The position numbers and the translations under genes were made by a program. The notes below the pieces were generated by a model. That model did not search any database. It was given only the letters and a program-made list of their open reading frames with translations, and had not been told where the DNA came from. Shown in pieces: positions 14,134 through 21,885 of a stretch of 26,383 bases of DNA. The stretch lies in assembly GCA_963553325.1 (NCBI GenBank), contig CAUVOF010000017.1, forward strand, positions 1 to 26,383, written 5' to 3'. Position 1 is the stretch's first letter, and every line of letters starts with the position of its first letter. Source of the stretch: Cardiobacterium sp963553325. Its GTDB lineage: Bacteria > Pseudomonadota > Gammaproteobacteria > Cardiobacteriales > Cardiobacteriaceae.

Positions 14134-14526
14134 TTACAGCCGGACTTTCCAGCCGTCGCCGTCGCGTTGCAGGGTAACGCTTTGCGGGAAAGTGCTGCCG
14201 TCCTTGGCGGTGATGACGAGAGTAAGGCGGGCGTTGTCGTCGTTAATCGTCGGCGAAGCATTGCTGGTCATCTGCGCGACGCCCTGGTGCGCGCGGATAT
14301 CTTTCGGCAGACGACCGAAGACGGTTTGCGCCAGCGTCAGCTTGTCATCCGCTGAAAGACAAACCGGCGCTTGCGGCGGGAAATAGAGCAGGGCGGCGGC
14401 ACGTTCGCTGTCGCCCTCCAGCCAGGCGGTGAAAAAGGCGGTGGTAGCGGCAAGCGGGTCATCTGTTTGCGCGAAGGCAGGGGCGGTGAAGGCGGCGACA
14501 AGGGCGAAAATGAGGCGGGTTTTCAT
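14134..14526 (-). CDS. Small exported protein, NTF2-like
   Basis: The 130-residue product has a clean signal peptide (MKTRLIFALVAAFTAPAFA, cleavage near 19). The mature part reads 'DPLAATTAFFTAWLEGDSERAAALL', then alternating strands ending 'SVTLQRDGDGWKVRL'. This helix-then-sheet pattern resembles NTF2/DUF4878-type small periplasmic proteins, though I do not recognise a precise family. I chose the ATG at 14526, with CGGAG upstream; an in-frame ATG at 14547 would precede the signal peptide by seven residues. It lies 6 bp ahead of the ClC gene. Two cysteine-free ends and a single internal Cys rule out a lipoprotein. Confidence 0.7.
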   Translation of the reverse strand: MKTRLIFALVAAFTAPAFAQTDDPLAATTAFFTAWLEGDSERAAALLYFPPQAPVCLSADDKLTLAQTVFGRLPKDIRAHQGVAQMTSNASPTINDDNARLTLVITAKDGSTFPQSVTLQRDGDGWKVRL

Positions 14527-14558
14527 GGTGGCTCCGTTGGTGTGCAATAGGCGCTACT

Positions 14559-14586
14559 GTGTGTGTATAAGGGATTATACATACAC
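14559..14586 (-). promoter_or_regulatory. Inverted repeat overlapping a -10 element
   Basis: GTGTGTGTATAA (14559-14570) and TTATACATACAC (14575-14586) pair at 11 of 12 positions around GGGA. On the minus strand TATAAT at 14574-14579 lies inside it, 48 bp before the start at 14526. This layout suggests a promoter with an overlapping operator, though no -35 is seen. Confidence 0.45.
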
Positions 14587-14614
14587 GAACCCCGCTACCC
14601 TGTATGTAAACAAG

Positions 14615-14640
14615 AAAAAACCGCCTTGCGGCGGTTTTTT
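14615..14640. terminator. Bidirectional terminator after the rhodanese gene
   Basis: AAAAAACCGCC (14615-14625) pairs with GGCGGTTTTTT (14630-14640) around TTGC. It begins 3 bp beyond the rhodanese stop and separates it from the downstream exported-protein gene. Confidence 0.85.
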
Positions 14641-14642
14641 AT

Positions 14643-14984
14643 TTATTGCGCGGCGGGCGCGGCTTCTTTTTCTTTGGCAACAAAGGCTTGCGCGTCGGCG
14701 AGCGTGCCGAGATTGGTTACTTTGCGATAGCCCATGCCGTTCAGCACTTGCTGCGCAACGCCAGCACGGCGGCCGCTACGGCAATAGACATAAATATCGG
14801 CATCGTGGTCTTTGGTGATTTCGCTGATTTTCTGTGAGACTTCATCCACCGGAATGTTCACTGCGCCGTCGGCGTGTGCTTCGGCGTATTCTTCCGGGGT
14901 GCGCACGTCGATGAGGTAGCGTTCGGCGTGGGCGGCGAGGGCAGCAGCGGCGAAGAGGCCGCCAAGCAGGATTTTTTTGAACAT
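14643..14984 (-). CDS. Periplasmic rhodanese-like sulfurtransferase
   Basis: The 113-residue product has a signal peptide (about 1-20, ending AAHA) and a single rhodanese domain: 'YLIDVRTPEEYAEAHADGAVNIPVDEV', then the active-site loop CRSGRR with Cys68, and 'GYRKVTNLGTL'. It resembles PspE-type exported sulfurtransferases, which move sulfane sulfur from thiosulfate to an acceptor. A short Ala/Glu-rich tail follows. CGGAGAA precedes the ATG. It is divergent from glyA and monocistronic, with a terminator right behind. Confidence 0.9.
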   Translation of the reverse strand: MFKKILLGGLFAAAALAAHAERYLIDVRTPEEYAEAHADGAVNIPVDEVSQKISEITKDHDADIYVYCRSGRRAGVAQQVLNGMGYRKVTNLGTLADAQAFVAKEKEAAPAAQ

Positions 14985-15017
14985 CGGGATTCTCCGTTGG
15001 TTTGCTGAAAAGCGGCA

Positions 15018-15046
15018 ATCTTACGGGCGGGGCGCGAGGCGGACAA
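15018..15046 (-). promoter_or_regulatory. Putative promoter of the rhodanese gene
   Basis: On the minus strand TTGTCC (15041-15046) and TAAGAT (15018-15023) are separated by 17 bp and lie 34 bp upstream of the start codon. Each hexamer matches consensus at four of six positions. Confidence 0.45.
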
Positions 15047-15085
15047 CGGCGGGGCGTCGCAGGATTTTGCGCGTCCGTCTCGCAG

Positions 15086-15114
15086 TTGCCCCGTTATGCG
15101 GAAATCGCTACCAT
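15086..15114 (+). promoter_or_regulatory. Putative promoter of glyA-nrdR
   Basis: TTGCCC (15086-15091) and TACCAT (15109-15114) have a 17-bp spacer and lie about 33 bp upstream of the glyA ATG. Each matches consensus at four of six positions. Confidence 0.45.
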
Positions 15115-15147
15115 AGCCCGCCTCAATCCATACCTTAAAATCTCCCC

Positions 15148-16401
15148 ATGTTTAATAAAGAAATGACCATCGCGGGCTTTGATGACGAACTGGCCGCCGC
15201 CATCCGTGGCGAGGCGCAACGCCAGGAAACGCACATCGAACTGATTGCTTCCGAAAACTACGCCAGTCCGCGCGTAATGGAAGCGCAGGGCAGCTGCCTG
15301 ACCAACAAGTACGCCGAAGGTTATCCGGGCAAGCGCTACTACGGCGGCTGCGAACACGTTGATGTCGTGGAAACGCTCGCCATTGAGCGCGCCAAGACGC
15401 TGTTCGGCGCCGATTACGCCAACGTGCAGCCGCATTCCGGCTCGCAGGCGAACGCCGCTGTTTTTCTCGCCCTGCTGGAAGCGGGCGACACCATTCTCGG
15501 TATGGACCTCGGCCACGGTGGCCACCTCACGCACGGCTCGCCGGTCAGCTCCTCCGGCATCCTCTACAACGCCGTGCATTACGGCATTGACACAAAAACC
15601 GGCCTCATCGACTACGACGCCATGCAGCGCATCGCCAACGAACACAAGCCGAAGATGATTATTGCCGGCTTCTCCGCCTACTCGCAGGTGCTGGATTTGC
15701 AACGCTTCCGCGAAATCGCCGACAGCGTTGGCGCTTACCTGATGGTCGATATGGCGCACATCGCCGGCCTGGTCGCGACTGGTCTTGCGCCGAACCCGGT
15801 GCCGATTGCCGATGTCGTTACCTCCACCACCCACAAAACCCTGCGCGGGCCGCGCGGCGGCTTGATTTTGGCGCGCGCCAACGAAGCGATTGCGAAGAAA
15901 CTCAACTCCGCCATCTTCCCCGGCATTCAGGGCGGGCCGCTGATGCAGGTGATTGCCGCGAAAGCGGTCGCCTTCCTCGAAGCGCTTGACCCGGCCTTCA
16001 CCAAATATCAGGAACAAGTGCTGGACAACGCCAAGGCAATGGCAAAAGTCTTCCTCGCGCGCGGTTACGAACTGGTTTCCGGCGGCACCAAAAACCACCT
16101 GATGCTGCTCAACCTCGTCAATAAAAACCTCACCGGCCGCGCCGCCGACGCCGCACTCAGCCGCGCCTACATCACCGTCAACAAAAACGCGGTACCGGAC
16201 GACCCGCAACCGGCATCTGTGGCCAGCGGCATCCGCATCGGCACGCCCGCCATCACCACGCGCGGTTTCAAACAGGCGGAAGCAAAACAAGTTGCCACCT
16301 GGATTTGCGACATCTTGGACGACATCGACAACGAAGAAACCATCCTTGCCGTGCGCGAAAAAGTGAGCAAACTCTGCGCCGAATTTCCGGTGTACGGCTA
16401 A
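15148..16401 (+). CDS. glyA: Serine hydroxymethyltransferase
   Basis: The 417-residue PLP enzyme interconverts serine and glycine and charges tetrahydrofolate with one-carbon units. Family motifs are 'HIELIASENYASPRVMEAQGS', 'NKYAEGYPGKRYYGGCE', 'ANVQPHSGSQAN' and 'MAHIAGLVA'. The PLP lysine, K230, is in 'TTHKTLRGPRGG'. The start MFNKEM aligns with the E. coli start; there is no good Shine-Dalgarno sequence in front of it, which is unusual for a highly expressed gene. Length is exactly that of E. coli GlyA. nrdR follows after 18 bp. Confidence 0.97.
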   Translation: MFNKEMTIAGFDDELAAAIRGEAQRQETHIELIASENYASPRVMEAQGSCLTNKYAEGYPGKRYYGGCEHVDVVETLAIERAKTLFGADYANVQPHSGSQANAAVFLALLEAGDTILGMDLGHGGHLTHGSPVSSSGILYNAVHYGIDTKTGLIDYDAMQRIANEHKPKMIIAGFSAYSQVLDLQRFREIADSVGAYLMVDMAHIAGLVATGLAPNPVPIADVVTSTTHKTLRGPRGGLILARANEAIAKKLNSAIFPGIQGGPLMQVIAAKAVAFLEALDPAFTKYQEQVLDNAKAMAKVFLARGYELVSGGTKNHLMLLNLVNKNLTGRAADAALSRAYITVNKNAVPDDPQPASVASGIRIGTPAITTRGFKQAEAKQVATWICDILDDIDNEETILAVREKVSKLCAEFPVYG

Positions 16402-16419
16402 AGCCCGCGGAGCGCACCC

Positions 16420-16878
16420 TTGCATTGCCCCATCTGCCACCGCCCGGATACCCGCGTCATTGACTCGCGCCTCTTGAGCGATGGCAGCAAAATCCGCCGC
16501 CGGCGCGAATGCACCAATCCGCAATGCGCCACCCGCTTCACCACCTACGAAACGGCAGAAATCTCGCTGCCGATGGTGGTCAAGCAAAACGGCGAACGGC
16601 AGGCGTTCTCGGCAGATAAACTGCGCAACGGCCTGCTGCGCGCCATCGAAAAACGCCCGGTCAGCGTCAATAAAATCAACCAACTGATTGACGACATCGA
16701 AAACCGCCTGCGCATCAGCGGCGACCGCGAAATCGCCTCGCGCAAAATCGGCGACTGGGTGATGGCGGGGCTGAAAGACATCGACCACGTCGCCTACATC
16801 CGCTTCGCCTCGGTCTATTTGAGCTTTCAGGACGTGGAAGCCTTCATCAACACCATCGCCGAATTGCGGCGCAATTAA
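16420..16878 (+). CDS. nrdR: Ribonucleotide reductase repressor NrdR
   Basis: The 152-residue regulator represses nrd genes according to ATP/dATP bound to its ATP-cone. An N-terminal zinc ribbon (C3, C6, C31, C36) is followed by the ATP-cone (about 49-140): 'VVKQNGERQAFSADKLRNGLLRAIEKRPVS' and 'IASRKIGDWVMAGLKDIDHVAYIRFASVYLSFQ'. It starts at TTG (16420), which gives the standard MHCPxC beginning, with CGGAGCG upstream. The second zinc knuckle is CTNPQC (CX4C); in the usual NrdR it is CX2C, so two residues are inserted. The glyA-nrdR order is common in gammaproteobacteria. Confidence 0.95.
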   Translation: MHCPICHRPDTRVIDSRLLSDGSKIRRRRECTNPQCATRFTTYETAEISLPMVVKQNGERQAFSADKLRNGLLRAIEKRPVSVNKINQLIDDIENRLRISGDREIASRKIGDWVMAGLKDIDHVAYIRFASVYLSFQDVEAFINTIAELRRN

Positions 16879-16900
16879 ATACGCAACCGACTCTCTCACT

Positions 16901-16936
16901 GGTTGGGTTATGGCTTTGCCTGACCCAACCTTTTTT
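16901..16936 (+). terminator. Intrinsic terminator after nrdR
   Basis: GGTTGGGT (16901-16908) pairs with ACCCAACC (16923-16930) across a 14-nt loop and runs into six T. It closes the glyA-nrdR unit. Confidence 0.75.
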
Positions 16937-16962
16937 GTTTGCTAAAACAGAAAAGGTATTAG
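16935..16962 (+). promoter_or_regulatory. Putative promoter of the Sel1 lipoprotein gene
   Basis: TTGTTT (16935-16940) and TATTAG (16957-16962) are separated by 16 bp, 38 bp upstream of the ATG at 17001. The region is AT-rich and overlaps the T-run of the preceding terminator. Confidence 0.4.
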
Positions 16963-17000
16963 ACTTTCTTCCAAATGATTTAAGAATAGAGGAATAAATC

Positions 17001-17777
17001 ATGACTATACGAAACATCATCCCAGTGCTTTTCGCCATAATGCTTAGCGCCTGTACGCCCATCCTTGATTACTATTCTTTATCCAATCACAAGCAAGATA
17101 TAAAGAATGCGCAAAACATGGAAGAAGTTATGAAAACCCTGCACAGCGGCGATAAAGAAACCGCATTCCGGCAAATGCAGACGCTGGCAGAAAATGGCAA
17201 TGCGGAAGCGCAATTTGAATACAGTCATTTTTTCCTTAATGGCAGCGACCGCATACCACAGGATTATGGCAAGGCGATTGAGTGGTTAGAAAAATCAGCG
17301 GCGCAGGGTAATGTCAATGCCCAATTTAATTTGGGTGTGATGTATGAAAAGGGTAATGGCGTTGCGCAAGATGGCGCCAAAGCGGTGGAATGGTATGAAA
17401 AGGCGGCAGCACTCGATTTTTCCAAGGCAAAACACAATTTGGGCGTGCTATATATGGACGGAAAAATTGTGCCGCAAGATTATGCCAAGGCAAGAAAATG
17501 GTTTGCGCAGGCAGCGGCACAAGGTGCGCCCGAATCCGAACACAATTTGGGCATGATGTATTATCAGGGCATGGGTTCAAAAACAGATTATGCCAAGGCA
17601 GCCGAATGGCTGGAAAAAGCAGCCGTGCAAGGTTATCTGCCTTCGCAAAATAATCTCGGCGTGATGTATCAGAAAGGGCGGGGTGTTAAAAAAGATAAGG
17701 ATAAAGCGCGCTATTGGCTGGAAAGGGCAGCGGCGCAAGGTAGCGAGAAGGCGAAGGAATCTTTGCGGGAATTGTGA
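17001..17777 (+). CDS. Sel1-repeat lipoprotein
   Basis: The 258-residue protein begins with a lipoprotein signal (IMLSAC, lipidated Cys18). It continues with about five Sel1-like repeats of 36 residues from residue 65 on, each showing 'A...LGxMYxxGxGVxxDxxKAxxWxxxAAxQG'. Sel1 repeats form alpha-solenoids that scaffold protein-protein contacts, often at the cell envelope. AGAGGAA precedes the ATG. The coding sequence is clearly AT-richer than glyA-nrdR and rluE on either side, so it may be acquired. Partner unknown. Confidence 0.88.
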   Translation: MTIRNIIPVLFAIMLSACTPILDYYSLSNHKQDIKNAQNMEEVMKTLHSGDKETAFRQMQTLAENGNAEAQFEYSHFFLNGSDRIPQDYGKAIEWLEKSAAQGNVNAQFNLGVMYEKGNGVAQDGAKAVEWYEKAAALDFSKAKHNLGVLYMDGKIVPQDYAKARKWFAQAAAQGAPESEHNLGMMYYQGMGSKTDYAKAAEWLEKAAVQGYLPSQNNLGVMYQKGRGVKKDKDKARYWLERAAAQGSEKAKESLREL

Positions 17778-17808
17778 TAGTGTTTTTGCGTAATGGTGGT
17801 TTGTCTCC

Positions 17809-18360
17809 ATGCTGATTCTCTTTAACAAACCGTTTAACGTCCTCTGCCAGTTCACCGACAAATCTGGGCGGGCGACGCTTGCCGATTTTATTGACGTGCC
17901 GCGCGTCTATCCTGCCGGACTGTTGGATTACGACAGCGAAGGGCTGGTGCTGCTTACCGACGATGGCCGCCTGCAAGCGCGCATTGCCGACCCGCGTTTC
18001 AAGCTGGAAAAAACCTACTGGGTGCAGGTGGAAGGCGTGCCGGACGAGGCGGCGCTTGCGCAGTTGCGCGCTGGCGTCCTGCTCAAGGACAAGGGCAAAC
18101 GCGAGGCGCGGCGGACGTTGCCCGCCAAGGTACGGCTGATTGCCGAACCGCCGCTGTGGCCGCGCGAGCCGCCAGTGCGTTTTCGCCTCTCGGTGCCGAC
18201 CGCCTGGCTGGAACTTTCCATCTGCGAGGGACGCAACCGGCAGGTGCGGCGGATGACGGCGGCGGTTGGCTTGCCGACGTTGCGTTTGGTGCGGGTGCAG
18301 GTTGGTGATTGGTCGTTGCGCGGGTTACAATCCGGCGCCTGGAAAAAGGTTCACATTTAA
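17809..18360 (+). CDS. rluE: RluE-like 23S rRNA pseudouridine synthase
   Basis: The 183-residue enzyme belongs to the RsuA/RluE group, which convert uridine to pseudouridine in rRNA; RluE modifies U2457 of 23S rRNA in E. coli. The start 'LILFNKPFNVLCQFT' lacks an S4 domain, as in RluE. The catalytic Asp40 is in 'GLLDYDSEGLVLLTDDG', and 'LSICEGRNRQVRRMTAAVGLPTLRLVRVQVG' is the conserved C-terminal motif. The residue before Leu-Asp is Leu where the family normally has Arg (GRLD). No clear ribosome site is seen. It is followed after 10 bp by trpD. Confidence 0.88.
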   Translation: MLILFNKPFNVLCQFTDKSGRATLADFIDVPRVYPAGLLDYDSEGLVLLTDDGRLQARIADPRFKLEKTYWVQVEGVPDEAALAQLRAGVLLKDKGKREARRTLPAKVRLIAEPPLWPREPPVRFRLSVPTAWLELSICEGRNRQVRRMTAAVGLPTLRLVRVQVGDWSLRGLQSGAWKKVHI

Positions 18361-18370
18361 GGAGTTTTTC

Positions 18371-19399
18371 ATGAAGGCAGCGATTGATTTGCTGGTACGC
18401 GGGCAGGAGTTGCCCGCTTCTTTAATGCGCGAAGTGATGCTGTCGCTGATGCACGGCGAGGCAGACCCGGCAGCGGTCGGCGCGTTTTTGACGGCGCTTG
18501 CTATCAAGGGTGAAACGGTCGGCGAGGTAACGGCAGCGGCGCAAGTGATGCGCGAACTCGCCAAACCGGCAGATTTGGGCGGCGGTGTGCTGGTTGACCC
18601 GGTCGGCACCGGTGGCGACGGCGCGAGCCTTTTTAACGTTTCCACCGCCGCAGCCATCATCGCTTCCGCTGGCGGGGTGAAAATCGCCAAGCATGGCAAC
18701 ATTGCCGCCAGCAGCGCTTCCGGCAGCGCCGATGTGCTGCGTCAGGCGGGTATCGTCGTCGATTTGGAACCGGTGCAGGTCAAGGCATGTATCGCGGAAA
18801 CCAATTTCGGCTTCATGTTTGCCCAGGCCTATCACCACGCGATGCGCCACGTTGTGCCAGTGCGGCGCGCGATTGGCATCCGCACGGTGTTTAACGTTTT
18901 GGGGCCGCTTTCCAACCCGGCAGGCGTCAAGCACCAAATGCTCGGCGTCTTCAGCAAAAACTGGCTGCGGCCGATGGTGGAAGTCGCCCGCGCCCTCGGC
19001 GGCGAGCGGGTGCTGGCGGTGCATTCGCACAACGGCCTGGATGAATTCAGCGTTACCCACCCCAGCGACGTCGCCGAACTGCGCGCTGACGGCGAAATCG
19101 TCGAATACACCATCAACCCGGCGGATTTCGGCATGGATTACCGCGACCACAGCGCCTTGCAGGTAAAAAGCGCCGCCGACAGCTTCGCGCTGATTAAAAA
19201 AGTCTTTGCCAGCGGCGAGCCGGAGATTGGCTTCGATATGCTGGCGCTCAATGCGGCGGCGATTTTCTACGTCGCCGGTGCGGTTAGCGACTTCGCCGAA
19301 GGGGTGCATGCAGCACGCGAGATTATGCTCAGCGGTCGCGCCAGCGCGCAGTTGCAGCGCATTGCCGCCTGCTCGCAACGTCTCAAGGAGAGCGCATAA
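18371..19399 (+). CDS. trpD: Anthranilate phosphoribosyltransferase
   Basis: The 342-residue enzyme joins anthranilate and PRPP, the second step of tryptophan synthesis. Motifs are 'VDPVGTGGDGASLFNVSTAAAIIASAGG' for the PRPP site, 'AKHGNIAASSASGSADVL', and 'RRAIGIRTVFNVLGPLSNPA'. The canonical KHGNR motif reads KHGNI here. The start at 18371 has TAAGGAG upstream (overlapping the rluE stop); an in-frame ATG at 18266 lies inside rluE and was rejected. Its TAA overlaps the trpC ATG by one base. It is not fused to a trpG glutaminase domain; other trp genes are outside the window. Confidence 0.95.
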   Translation: MKAAIDLLVRGQELPASLMREVMLSLMHGEADPAAVGAFLTALAIKGETVGEVTAAAQVMRELAKPADLGGGVLVDPVGTGGDGASLFNVSTAAAIIASAGGVKIAKHGNIAASSASGSADVLRQAGIVVDLEPVQVKACIAETNFGFMFAQAYHHAMRHVVPVRRAIGIRTVFNVLGPLSNPAGVKHQMLGVFSKNWLRPMVEVARALGGERVLAVHSHNGLDEFSVTHPSDVAELRADGEIVEYTINPADFGMDYRDHSALQVKSAADSFALIKKVFASGEPEIGFDMLALNAAAIFYVAGAVSDFAEGVHAAREIMLSGRASAQLQRIAACSQRLKESA

Positions 19400-20193
19400 T
19401 GGCGACGATTCTCAACGACATCCTCGCGCACAAGCGGCAAGAAGTGGCGGCGCAAAAGCAGCGCGTCGATATGGATACGTTGGTCGCCAACATCAGCGCC
19501 AGCAAGGACGTGGTGCCGCGCGGCTTCATGAAGGCGTTGCAGGCGCGCGTCGCTAGCGGTGGCACGGCAGTGATTGCCGAGGTGAAAAAAGCCTCGCCGA
19601 GCATGGGCGTCATCCGCCCCAGCTTTGACCCGGTGGCGATTGCCGAACGTTACGCGGCATCCGGCGCAACCTGCCTCTCCGTCCTCACCGACGAAAAATA
19701 CTTTCAGGGCAGCAGCCATTACCTGCGCCTGATTCGCGCCGCAGTCGGCCTGCCGCTGCTGCGCAAAGACTTCATCATTGACGAATACCAGATTGTCGAA
19801 GCGCGTGCGCTCGGCGCCGATGCCATTTTGCTGATTGTCGCCGCCTTGAGTGACGAAGAACTGGCGACCTTCACCCGTATCGCCCACGATTTGGCGCTGG
19901 ACGTGCTGGTCGAAGTACATGATGAGGCCGAATGCGAGCGCGCGCTCAAACTGCCGCTGCGTGTGATTGGCGTCAATAACCGCAACCTGCACGATTTTTC
20001 CGTCTCGCTCGACACCTCGCGCCGCATCAAGGCGATGCTGCCGCCGGATTATTTGCTGGTCTGCGAAAGCGGCATTCACAGCCGCGCTGATGTCGAATCA
20101 CTACAAGCAGACGGCATCAACGCCTTCCTCGTCGGCGGCGCACTGATGCAGGCAGAAGACCCCGGCGCGGCGCTGGCGGCATTGCTCGCCTGA
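19399..20193 (+). CDS. trpC: Indole-3-glycerol-phosphate synthase
   Basis: The 264-residue (beta/alpha)8 enzyme closes the indole ring in tryptophan synthesis. Motifs are 'VIAEVKKASPSMGVIRPSFDP' with the catalytic lysine, 'ATCLSVLTDEKYFQGS', 'LPLLRKDFIIDEYQI', 'VIGVNNRNLHDF' and 'LLVCESGIHSRADV'. It is monofunctional, with no trpF fusion as found in enterics. Translation is coupled to trpD through TAATG, with AAGGAGAG as ribosome site. The next gene begins 35 bp later, so the operon may run on. Confidence 0.96.
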   Translation: MATILNDILAHKRQEVAAQKQRVDMDTLVANISASKDVVPRGFMKALQARVASGGTAVIAEVKKASPSMGVIRPSFDPVAIAERYAASGATCLSVLTDEKYFQGSSHYLRLIRAAVGLPLLRKDFIIDEYQIVEARALGADAILLIVAALSDEELATFTRIAHDLALDVLVEVHDEAECERALKLPLRVIGVNNRNLHDFSVSLDTSRRIKAMLPPDYLLVCESGIHSRADVESLQADGINAFLVGGALMQAEDPGAALAALLA

Positions 20194-20228
20194 CAACAAC
20201 GATTTCACAACCACCAGCGGAGAACCTC

Positions 20229-20933
20229 ATGAACATTCGCCATTTCCTCGCCTTTCTTCTCGCCTTTGCCAGCTTGGGCGCGCAGGCGCTGCAAAGCTAC
20301 GTCGCCGAATACGATTTGAGCGTGCGCGGCGTCGGCGCTGGACGGGTGCGCCACGAAGCCATTTTCACCGAGCGCGCCTACCGCTTTGAAACCACCGGCT
20401 CGCCCTCGCTTGCCGCAAGAATGCTTGGTTTTGGCGAAATCCGCGAAAAAGCCGAGGGCAAAATCGCCGGCGACCGCATCATTCCCACCTATTACCGCCG
20501 CGATATGCAGGGCAACGACAACCAGCACATTTCCTACGACTACGCCAACGCGGTCAATGGCGAAATCCAGGCAATCATCGGCGCACAAAACAAAACCCTG
20601 CGCTTTAACCCGAACGAGCCGGCGCTGGACATCCTCGCCCTGGTCGCACAAAGCCTGCTTGACGTTGAGCGCGGCCACGTCGGCGAACACAACTACACCC
20701 TGCTCAACGAAGACCGCGTGCGCAGTTACCAAATCAGCCAACTACCGGATGAAACCTGGCAAAACAACAAAAGCGGACAAATCCTCAAAATCAAAGTCTT
20801 CCTGCAAACCAGCGGCAACCGCCAAACGAAAATATACTTCGCCGAAAATCCGCTCCGTTTGGTAAAATTACAACAACTCAAGGATGGCGAATCCCGCTTC
20901 AGCCTGAAATTGTTAAATTACAAAACGCTATAA
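20229..20933 (+). CDS. DUF3108-like exported protein
   Basis: The 234-residue protein has a signal peptide (about 1-20, ending AQA) and a DUF3108-like mature part: 'SYVAEYDLSVRGVGAGRVRHEA', 'YRFETTGSPSLAARMLGFGEIREKAEG', 'RIIPTYYRRD', then 'SQLPDETW...ILKIKVFLQTSGNRQTKIYFAENPLRLVKLQQL'. Such proteins are predicted beta-barrel/sheet periplasmic proteins of unknown function. GGAG precedes the ATG. The next gene starts one base after its stop, so the two are surely co-translated, which hints at an envelope glycan role. Confidence 0.75.
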   Translation: MNIRHFLAFLLAFASLGAQALQSYVAEYDLSVRGVGAGRVRHEAIFTERAYRFETTGSPSLAARMLGFGEIREKAEGKIAGDRIIPTYYRRDMQGNDNQHISYDYANAVNGEIQAIIGAQNKTLRFNPNEPALDILALVAQSLLDVERGHVGEHNYTLLNEDRVRSYQISQLPDETWQNNKSGQILKIKVFLQTSGNRQTKIYFAENPLRLVKLQQLKDGESRFSLKLLNYKTL

Positions 20934-20934
20934 A

Positions 20935-21876
20935 ATGAAAGTCCTGCTGATTGCCCCCAAAGACTCACCGACCTACCTCAACAGCCTCTATGCCGCGCTG
21001 CGCCTCCAAGTCGGCACCTGCGACCTCTACGAACTGGACGACAAACAAAGTGCCGACATCGGCGCTTTCTTTAACCATTTCATCAAGCTGCAACATTACG
21101 ACCGCATCGTCATGATGTATGACGGCGACTACATCTACCAGCACGGCCGCTTCCTCCGCACCCTGCCATCGCTCGCCATGCTGCGCCTCGAATACGACCC
21201 GCCAGAGACGCGGCGCAGAATGAAATCCAACTTTCGCGCCATGCCGTGGATGCGCTGGATTGGCAGCGACCTCGCTGTCGCCCAAGAATACGGCGGGCAG
21301 GGGCATGACGTCTTTTGGGTCTCGCAAGTCTATGACCCCGAACACTTCTACGCCCGCCCCAAAGAAAGCGAAATCCCCACCTGCCACATCTACGACGGTT
21401 CGGGTAATGACTTCACCGCCCTGCGCCAGGCGCTTGCCGAGCAGCCGCTAAGCATCAACCCACTCAACAAAGAAACGCTGTGGCACGACATGAGCCGCGG
21501 TATGGTGAGCAGCGAAGATTTTTTTATCTTCATCCCTGAAAGCGACCACTACGACCCAACGCCAATGATTTGGGCAATGGCTTGCGGTGCGGTGGTTATC
21601 ACCCCCGACCCAGGCAACGACATCCGCCTGCGTTACCGTTGGCGCGATATGCATGACGCCGCCTTTTTCAACGCGCCGGGCGAACTCGCTCCCACCGTCG
21701 CTAAAATTCTCGCCCACCCGCACCGCCATACCGCTATCGCCCAACACGCCATCTCGCGCGTCAAACAATACCAGCCGCAAGTGCTGGGCAAACGCATCGG
21801 CGAATACCTCGAAACGCAAGTGCGCGACCCGGCGAACTACCCGAAGCGTGAACGCATTTTTGGCATTGAGGTCTAA
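20935..21876 (+). CDS. Glycosyltransferase-like protein (GT-B type)
   Basis: The 313-residue cytoplasmic protein has the outline of a GT-B glycosyltransferase. It starts with a Rossmann-like 'KVLLIAPKDSPTYLNSLYAAL', and near 215-235 has 'ESDHYDPTPMIWAMACGAVVITPD', matching the C-terminal nucleotide-sugar motif of group 1 enzymes (E-x-P-x-x-AMACGxPVV). A 'RLEYDPPETRRRMKSNFRAM' segment is also visible. The acceptor and sugar are unknown. The ATG is one base after the DUF3108-like stop. The following gene encodes a polytopic membrane protein, so this may be a surface or lipid-linked glycan pathway (inference). Confidence 0.6.
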   Translation: MKVLLIAPKDSPTYLNSLYAALRLQVGTCDLYELDDKQSADIGAFFNHFIKLQHYDRIVMMYDGDYIYQHGRFLRTLPSLAMLRLEYDPPETRRRMKSNFRAMPWMRWIGSDLAVAQEYGGQGHDVFWVSQVYDPEHFYARPKESEIPTCHIYDGSGNDFTALRQALAEQPLSINPLNKETLWHDMSRGMVSSEDFFIFIPESDHYDPTPMIWAMACGAVVITPDPGNDIRLRYRWRDMHDAAFFNAPGELAPTVAKILAHPHRHTAIAQHAISRVKQYQPQVLGKRIGEYLETQVRDPANYPKRERIFGIEV

Positions 21877-21885
21877 CTCAAAACC

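Noticed and set aside
15094..16899. 601-codon minus-strand frame across glyA-nrdR
   Set aside because: Antisense shadow of two certain genes; a composition effect at GC-rich third positions.
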